Below, one piece after another: positions 58,202-64,000 of a stretch of DNA of 64,000 nucleotides. The notes under the pieces were generated by a model that made no database searches, was not told the DNA's origin, and worked only from the letters and a program-made list of their open reading frames with translations. Position 1 is the first letter of the stretch, and each line of letters begins with the position of its first letter. Source of the stretch: Elymus sibiricus (Eukaryota; Streptophyta; Magnoliopsida; Poales; Poaceae); the NCBI GenBank assembly GCA_039707655.1, contig CM077665.1, forward strand, positions 294,132,205-294,196,204, written 5' to 3'. The position numbers and the translations under genes were made by a program.

Positions 58202-58319
58202 ACTCCCCTCCACTAACAAGAGATCTCGCCCCGAGATCTTAGAATGAAAAGGGGAAGAGAAGGAGGAAGGAAGAGGTAAAACTTAGTTGCTTCTTTGACA
58301 AACGACTGAAACCAACGAA
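58202..58319 (-). other. Fragment of a second LARD internal domain
   Basis: It matches 35657-35778 (purine tract and the AGATCTCG region), placed upstream of the right LTR. Cut at 58319, where Tat gag begins. Confidence 0.8.
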
Positions 58320-58320
58320 A

Positions 58321-58859
58321 TTGAGGAAGGAAGAGATCAAACTCTGAATGGTGGCTCTCCATTCATCCCTCTTATCAGCCGCTGGCATGAAGTTGAGCAG
58401 CATCTGGACCCGCGCCATGGCCTCCTCTGTGGTACCCGGCATGGCGAAAGAGGCGGACCGCGACGTTGCTCGACTCTTGGTAGGACCAAGAGAAGCGTCG
58501 CCGCGTCCTTGATGTCGTGCGCCACTCGCCAGAGCTTTCTAGTGGGCAGCGAGCCGATCCTGAGGGGTTGCGGTTATGCTGGGCGCCCCGTCTCGCTCCG
58601 CACGAGGTGCACGCCCAACAATCTCGCTGGCGACGGGTGCGGCCGGAAGGTCACGGCTCGCACCGGACCGGGCGCCGTTGAGGCGGCCTCGGCCATCTGC
58701 ATGGCGGGGAGGTAATGAACGGATGTTCCCTGTGCCCGTGGCGTTGGGGCCGAGCTCACCATGTTGTTGTTGTAGTTGCTCCCCTTCGGCGCCTCCTGCT
58801 CCATCTCCGACCGCGAAGGGCTCGACGGGGGCGCCGCCTGCGCCGACCGCGTCGTCCAT
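58321..58859 (-). pseudogene. Tat gag, N-terminal part
   Basis: The minus-strand frame, starting MDDAVGAGGAP at 58859, is Gly/Ala/Gln-rich with a QLQQQH stretch. It continues past a TAG at 58539 (CAG expected) into MPGTTEEAMARVQMLL and DEWRATIQSLI, and is then broken by the LARD complex. Gag resumes at 31244. The start is not certain because the frame is open for some distance upstream of this ATG. Confidence 0.7.
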
Positions 58860-59042
58860 GATGCCCGCCTCACCCGCAGCCGCCGTGATGCTTGCGGCGC
58901 CGGTGGCCGCGTGTGAGGGAGCCTTCGAAGTGGAGGGATGTGTGGCCGTGCCAGATTTCTTCTTGGGAGCTATTGTTGAAGAAGATGATGATGAAGATCG
59001 ATTCGCCGTTCACGAACTCGGGTTTGCGCGAATGATGCACGA

Positions 59043-59064
59043 CCCCTACCTGGCGCGCCAAAGA
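59043..59064 (-). other. Primer-binding region of Tat element
   Basis: Minus strand: TCTTTGGCGCGCCAGGTAGGGG directly after the 5' LTR end CCGACA. The other Tat-like element has the same sequence at 61379. I do not assign the priming tRNA. Confidence 0.7.
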
Positions 59065-59937
59065 TGTCGGGGCACGGATGCTCACGATCACCTATGGGAC
59101 CAGAGGTCCCTTGTGGTTCGGCAAGGGGGGGGGTCACGTTGCACGAAGAGCGGAGAGCATGAGACGGCACAACGATCAGGACACATGCATTTTACCCAGG
59201 TTCGGGCCGCTGCTAAGCGTAAAACGCTACTCCTGCTTTTTGGTGGATTGATTGGAGGAACACGAAGAACGCAGAGCGCCTAACCCCGACAAGGACTGCT
59301 GTTGGGGAAAGAGCGGCTATGCGAGTACAAGTGTTCGGGGGTTCGAATTGCCAACCTTGAGCTAGGTTGCCTTGGGCCTCCTTTTATAGTGCAAGGGGTT
59401 ACCACAATGGCAAAACATACATTATTTATCGATTAGATAGCTAAGCAAAGCTATCATACCTAACTCTAGCATTTAGGACAAAATGCCATGATTACCTGCC
59501 TAGGTGGCACTCGGGGGTGCATCCCCAACAAGCTCTTCCCACCGCTTGGCCGGTCGTTGCTTAAGGTCTTGACACGCTGCAGGGCAGGTGTCAACCGAAC
59601 GCAACTTGCATTCCAATGTGTCGCCACGTGCTTAGCGAGAGCTCATTAGCCGCCTGAGGGCTCGACACCACATCGATAAGTAACAGGCATAGCGATGCGG
59701 TGGAACGGTGGCTGGCTGGCTCACGCCAGCCGGGAGCGGCTTGCCGGGTCTTTTGGCAGGTGTGCACGTCTTGGTCCCCGGAAAGCGTCGGGGACGTGCT
59801 TGGCGCGTCACAGTCTAGGCTTGGGCTGCCACGTTGAGCTTGTCGAAGTATTGGTCTTGATCATTGGCCAGGTTTTTGCTTCTACCGCCTGTGCATAAGT
59901 CAGGGGCATTGGGTACCCCTGTACTAGTGCACCGACA
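59065..59937 (-). repeat. 5' LTR of Tat element
   Basis: This 873 bp LTR has TGTCGG...CCGACA ends. Minus-strand TATAAAAGG lies at 59390-59398, followed by a leader with GGCCCGAACCTGGG. ATCTT follows at 59938. Confidence 0.9.
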
Positions 59938-59942
59938 ATCTT

Positions 59943-60543
59943 ATTTAAAACTAGCTGTCAACATGCCATTCTGTTAATATTATGCCCTGCTAGCCTCTTG
60001 TGAATTTCACTGTTTGGAAAACTGTTATTCCCAATATGCCATGTTGTGAGGATGATAGCCATTGATATAAGCATATTTTGATGTTGCCATAATGTAGTTA
60101 ATTGAAGTACATGTTGTCCTCTATCACCCTGTTAATTTTCATGCCATGAAAGTCCCTATAGCATATGTAATTGTTGCTGTCAAGATGCCATCATGTTAAC
60201 TCAGTATCTGATAAACTGGAATTTTCACTAAGTCCCTAAAAACTGTTTCAACATGCCATCTTGTGAGCTCAAATGCCATTGATCCATGCTTCCTTTCATG
60301 TTTCTGTAGATAGATGAATTGTTGAGCATGCTGTATACTTCCCGTACATGCCTTGGTTGTGATTTGAAACTTGCTGTAGCTCTGGTTGTGTGTGTGACAA
60401 GATGTCATGTTGCTGTTTGTGGACAGATTGCGTGTTTGAATGTTTTGTGACTTGTGGGAGCTATACCCAATGGTTTTGCATGATCTTTGGGTCTATTGTT
60501 GCTAGATTTTCATTTACAATCCAGTGACTTGTGGGAGCTATAC
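59943..60543 (+). repeat. Chromovirus 3' LTR, continuation
   Basis: It continues the LTR from 22561 after the Tat element. It is AT-rich, with many ATGCCAT and TGTTATT words like the intron-like parts of related LTRs. No gene is seen. A 20-bp phrase GTGACTTGTGGGAGCTATAC occurs at 60447 and again at 60524, immediately before the next element at 60544. Confidence 0.65.
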
Positions 60544-61378
60544 TGTCAGCATTCTGGATACCGGGGTACCCAGATTTGCCTGCCTGCGGCCCAGGGCGTG
60601 GCCCCACCTGGCGGTCCGTACGGCCCCACGCGGCTTCACTCAGGGCAAGACCCTCGCGAGAGTCCCACCCTCGTGAGGATGACAGCGCCAAGGCGGAGAG
60701 GGGAGGCCTCCTCAGGCCTCCACATGAGCGGCGGAGATCCCTATGCAACGCTAGGCCTCAGGAGGCCAAAGGTGACGACAGCCGGGCCAGGCGGGCGCCA
60801 GCGCGCCAGTCGGAACAGTTTCCCCTTTGGTGCAAAGGAGACAAGGACGAACGCGGGTTCCCAAGGAGCCCCGCCAAAGGTTTCCATTCCGGTGCAACAA
60901 GACCGGGTCAGTGAGCGCGGCAGGACGGATATCACCGGCGAGCCCACCACCGCGTCACCACCACCTACTTTGCAGGCGAAGACCGCCTTTCGTCAGGATA
61001 AGATGTACCTCCTTTCCCCTTTCAAATTTGGCCGTTGTGGGATCCCTTCCCGCCATTGCGATAAGGGAAGAGGACCCGGGCAGCTATAAATAGAGGCTAG
61101 GTAGCCTGGTAGAGGGGACGAGGTGACCACCCCGCAAAGACACCACTGTACTAGTTCATCCACTAACCTCCTCGTGAGGCAATCCACCAAGGGCAGGAGT
61201 AGGGTTTTATGCTTCGCAGCGGCCCGAACCTGGGTAAACTCTTGTGTGCCATCGTCTCCCTTCCCATCGAGCGGGGTTATCGTGTTGTGAGCTTGGAAGG
61301 GGCGAAGCTGTTGGGGAATCTTTGCACACGCCCCTGGGTTCGAATTCCTTAGGGTTTTGCGGAGCTCGAAATCCGACA
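60544..61378 (+). repeat. 5' LTR of second Tat-like element
   Basis: This 835 bp LTR runs TGTCAGCATTC to ATCCGACA. TATAAATA is at 61085-61092, followed by leader GAGGCTAGGTAGCC. The R/U5 part shares AGGGTTTTATGCTTCGCAGC with the Tat LTR at 59065 (there on the minus strand). Confidence 0.88.
61085..61092 (+). promoter_or_regulatory. TATA box of second Tat-like LTR
   Basis: GCAGCTATAAATAGAGGC is a consensus TATA box about 290 bp before the LTR end. Confidence 0.75.
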
Positions 61379-61399
61379 TTTGGCGCGCCAGGTAGGGGG
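61379..61399 (+). other. Primer-binding region
   Basis: TTTGGCGCGCCAGGTAGGGGG directly follows the LTR end. It is identical over GGCGCGCCAGGTAGGGG to the Tat element's site at 59043-59064. Confidence 0.7.
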
Positions 61400-61449
61400 C
61401 GTGTCGGAGTCTTCCTCAAGCCTCGCTCTTCCTCCGCTTCATCGCTCCG

Positions 61450-64000
61450 ATGGCTGACACCCGCCGAACCTGCGCCGAGCGCCGTGCTGCCCGTGTCGCC
61501 CAGACGGCGCCCGTGGGCCACACCGCCGCGCGCCGGTCTCCCTCCCCTGTGGCCAACACCGCCACGGGCCCGGAGGCCCACGAGCAGCAGTATTCGTCGC
61601 AGCCGGTCACCGTGCGGCGCGACGGCCGCACCGCCATTCCGTCAATCGTTCCAGCTACTGGGTCGTCCTCCCACGCCTGCCCAGGGCCGGCGCGTGGATC
61701 GGGCGCACTGAACATGGCGCGCGAGCTGCTGCGCTACCGCCCCGCCCCCAACCGCCTCGACGACTGGCTCGGGCGTGTCGCGGAGCTCGTCAGCGCAGCC
61801 GGCGACGCTTCGGCGTTCACCTACTCGTTCCGGACCCAACCCTCCCTGGCAGGCGACGAAGTCCATGATGTGCCGCCTCCTCCTCCCGAGCGCGACGTTG
61901 ACCCCGAGCCCAGGCATGAAGCACGCCCGCGCGACCAGCCGCGCGGGCCCCCGGCGAGGGTGAGAGAAGAAGTAAGCTGCCAGGTGGTGCCATGGCCGCG
62001 CGCTGACGCGCGTGCGCTCCCAGCGCCGGTGCGCCAGCAGCGCGACCGGGTGCCCTTGGAGGCGGCCATACAAGAGCATCAAGCCCAGGTTCCTCCTGAG
62101 CGCGCACCGCCCGTGGGCCCGGTGGGCTGCCGCGCCATCGCCCCGAAGCTCCATCCGACCGTGTGGCCCTGCAAGTTCAAGCCTGACCTGCCTCCTCGCT
62201 AGGACGGCACCCCAGACCCCGCCGAGTTCTTACAGCTCTACTCGCTGAGCATCCAGGTGGCCGGCGGGGATGACACGGTCATGGCAACCTGGTTCCCCAT
62301 GGCGCTCAAGGGTGGTGCGCTCTACTGGCTCCTCAACCTCCCGGAGGGTTCAATCGCCTCCTGGGAAGACCCGCGTGAGCGCTTCAGCGCCAACTTCCAA
62401 GGCACCCCCGACCGCGCACTTGGAGTGGGTGACCTCCGACGCGTGAAGCAGCAACCTGAAGAAACCCTGCACAAGTTCATACAGCGCTTCACGACTACCT
62501 GCCTCAAGATCCCGAGAGCGTCAGATGAGGCCATCATCTCGGCGTTCACAGATGGCGTCAGGGATCTCAAAATGAGGGAGGAGCTGGCTATCCACGACGA
62601 CCTGAGCTCGGCCTTGGAGATGTTCAACTTGGCGAACAAGTGCGCGAAGGCCGAGGAGGGTCGCCTCTCCCTCCGCTAGCTTCCGGAGGCGGAACCCGAA
62701 GACAAGAACACCAAGGCCAAGGAACCAAAGCGCAAGCCCCCCGCGGTGCTAGCTGCTGAGCCCGAGGCAAAGCGTGGCCGGGATGAGGAACCCCCCGCGG
62801 GCGGACGACCATTCTGCATCTTCCATGGCACCAATAGCCACAACACCATCGACTGTCAGGAGCTCAGGGTGGTCCGTGACGAGCACTTCGGCCGGCGCCC
62901 TGGGCACACTGACCGAGGCTATGGACATGGTGGAGGCCGCGGCGGAGGCCGCTGGGACAATTGGGACCCGCGTTAGGATTGGCAAGACCAGCCTCAGGAG
63001 GACCGCTGGCGCGATCAAGCTCAGGAATACCGCTGGTGCGATGAACCTCCAGAGGGGTCACGTCGAGGCCAGCCGCGTGAGGTCCGCCCTCGTGAGGCCG
63101 GCCTTCCCCCGCTGCCACCACCACCCAGAAGGAAGGAAGAGGACAGACAGAACGACGGGGCTGGGGGCTTCCAGGAGGTCAGGGCAATAGCTTGCATCCA
63201 CGGCGGTGCCCAAGCCCCGGCATCGAATCGTGTCTTCAAGCAGTTTTCGCGGGAGGTGAACGCGGCACTTCCAAAGCTTGAGGCCACGCGCCCCCTCAAG
63301 TGGTCTCAGTGCGCCATCACCTTCGTCTCCAAGGATCAACTCAGATGCTCCACCGTGGCGGGCGCACTCCCCATGCTGTGCACGCCCACCATCAGCAACG
63401 TCCTCGTCACCAGGACCCTCATCGACGGCGGCGCCGGACTCAATGTCCTCTCCACCGAGACGTTCGAGATGCTCCAAGTGCCTTACGACCAGCTCATGCC
63501 AACTAAGCCTTTCTCAGGAGTCACTGACGGCTCCACCGTCCCCATCGGGCAAGTGCGCCTGCCCGTCACCTTCAGCGGGCGCAACAATTACCACACCGAG
63601 ATCATCGTCTTTGACGTCGCCCACATCCACCTCCCGTACAACGCGATCCTTGGGTACCCAGCCCTCGCCAAGTTCATGGCGGTGACCCACCACGGCTACA
63701 ACGTCCTCAAGAAGCCGGGGAGTGGCGGCGTCATCACTATCGCCTGCGATGAGAAGGACGCCGTCTGCTCCCTCGAGCGCGCCTACCGTGCCGCGCCATC
63801 GTCATCGCCAACCCCCGCAGCCACAGGAGGAGGCGAGGGAATGGCGACGCAGGCGAACTTCTTCATCAGCGCATTCACGGCGCCCTCCACGGCTGTCGCC
63901 GTAATGGCGCGAACCCCAGGATCAACCGGGCGAATCACGGAGCCGAAGTCGAAACTCGGCTCGCGATGGAAGAGGTGGCTGAAGACGCGCGTCGTGGCCG
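61450..64000 (+). pseudogene. Gag-protease of second Tat-like element, three TAG stops
   Basis: It begins ATGGCTGACACCCGCCG. The frame is continuous to the window edge except for TAG at 62200, 62677 and 62974, each after CGC or CGT and each where CAG (Gln) fits. Contents: Ala/Arg/Pro-rich N-terminus with YRPAPNRLDDWL, a Retrotrans_gag core (~62250-62640; WFPMALKGGALYWL, ETLHKFIQRF), a CxFHGTxxHxxxxC knuckle-like motif near 62815, and retropepsin with LIDGGAGLNVLS (~63419) plus YNAILGYPALAKF (~63640). The Asp-Gly-Gly active site in place of Asp-Thr/Ser-Gly is also seen in the other Tat element. Cut by the right edge before reverse transcriptase. Confidence 0.9.

Larger units (their letters stand above)
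31245..58319 (-). mobile_element. LARD complex LTR-internal-LTR-internal, minus strand
   Basis: Read leftward: internal 3' fragment (58319-58202), LTR (58201 to 38848, interrupted by a Helitron and a copia-like element), primer site, internal domain (38847-35657), and LTR (35656-31245, last ~300 bp missing). An LTR preceded by another copy's internal end is not a simple insertion. It fits unequal recombination between related elements followed by truncation at both outer ends. No target-site duplication is visible at its borders in the Tat gag. Confidence 0.8.
22562..59937 (-). mobile_element. Tat-lineage Ty3/Gypsy element with antisense B3 gene, split by nested elements
   Basis: The 5' LTR is on the right (59065-59937) and the 3' LTR on the left (22562-23434). 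Both are 873 bp with TGTCGG...CCGACA ends (left terminus mutated to TTTCGG) and an ATCTT duplication. Reading the minus strand: LTR, GGCGCGCCAGGTAGGGG primer region, gag start (58321-58859), a 27 kb nested block, the rest of gag-pol (31244 to 25573), an antisense B3 gene, a purine tract and the LTR. RNase H of the type with D-S-Q-L-V and NNTAEY, after a first RNase H, marks the Tat lineage (established knowledge). Ten premature stops in one continuous frame indicate long inactivity. Confidence 0.88.
60544..64000 (+). mobile_element. Second Tat-like Gypsy element, 5' part
   Basis: The 5' LTR (60544-61378), GGCGCGCC primer region and gag-protease frame are present; the right end is outside the window. 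Primer region, gag type and D-G-G-A protease resemble the 22562-59937 element, but the LTR is a different family (TGTCAGCATTCTGG). It was inserted into the chromovirus 3' LTR remnant. The target duplication cannot be tested because the other end is missing. Confidence 0.85.

Noticed and set aside
31245..58319. Target-site duplication for the minus-strand LARD complex
   Set aside because: Border sequences (CTTTGT / ATTGAG) do not match, and both ends are truncated inside element sequence.

Overview
The window is plant nuclear DNA, almost certainly from a Triticeae grass such as wheat, barley or a relative. It consists of nested LTR retrotransposons plus one Helitron. The grass-type clues are very long LTRs that begin TGTAACAGCCC and end GTTACA, primer sites matching initiator-Met tRNA (TGGTATCAGAGCC), an LTR of the TGATACG...GGGTCATCA type, and Ty3/Gypsy polyproteins of chromovirus and Tat type. 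I see no intact cellular housekeeping gene, rRNA, functional tRNA gene or CRISPR array.

The nest can be unpicked from target-site duplications (TSDs). (0) Positions 1-2433 are part of an unidentified LTR element with a Cys/His-rich reading frame, a cluster of GACGTC palindromes and a TATA box. (1) A chromovirus-type Gypsy (+) starts with a 5' LTR remnant (2434-3455). Its gag begins at 4346, resumes at 16158 and runs through pol to 20078. Its 3' LTR begins at 20115 and is split into 20115-22561 and 59943-60543. (2a) Its gag is split by a complete non-autonomous large retrotransposon derivative (LARD, Sukkula-like) at 4874-16157, with two ~4.1 kb LTRs and TSD GTATG. (2b) Its 3' LTR is split by a Tat-lineage Gypsy on the minus strand (22562-59937), with two 873 bp LTRs and TSD ATCTT. 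(3) The gag of that Tat element is split by a minus-strand LARD complex (31245-58319) arranged LTR-internal-LTR-internal fragment. (4a) The right LTR of the complex carries a Helitron (41508-48144, 5' TC, 3' hairpin plus CTAG, inserted between A and T). (4b) The same LTR carries a copia-like element with gag but no pol (49739-57250, minus). (5) The copia-like gag is split by a ~5 kb LARD-type solo LTR (50524-57043, TSD CCGCC). (6) That LTR is split by another solo LTR (51558-53081, minus). At the right end, a second Tat-like Gypsy (+) starts at 60544 and runs off the window.

The gag-pol frames are decayed. Most premature stops are TAG, TGA or TAA where CAG, CGA or CAA is expected, which points to C-to-T decay of methylated cytosines. 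The best-preserved coding unit is an antisense gene inside the Tat element. At 23884-24558 (+) it encodes a 224-residue protein with an AT-hook-like motif, a B3-type DNA-binding domain and an acidic tail. It has its own TATA box and polyadenylation signal and no stop, while the sense gag-pol around it has ten. This is my leading candidate for a noteworthy system.

Other points of interest are tRNA-like A-box/B-box modules inside several LTRs, a gene-like exon layout inside LARD LTRs (a Kozak ATG ORF ending at a GTGAGT splice donor, and a second exon encoding a short transmembrane peptide), and Helitron capture of exons resembling a lipid-droplet-associated hydrolase. Element family names are from memory and were not checked against a database.
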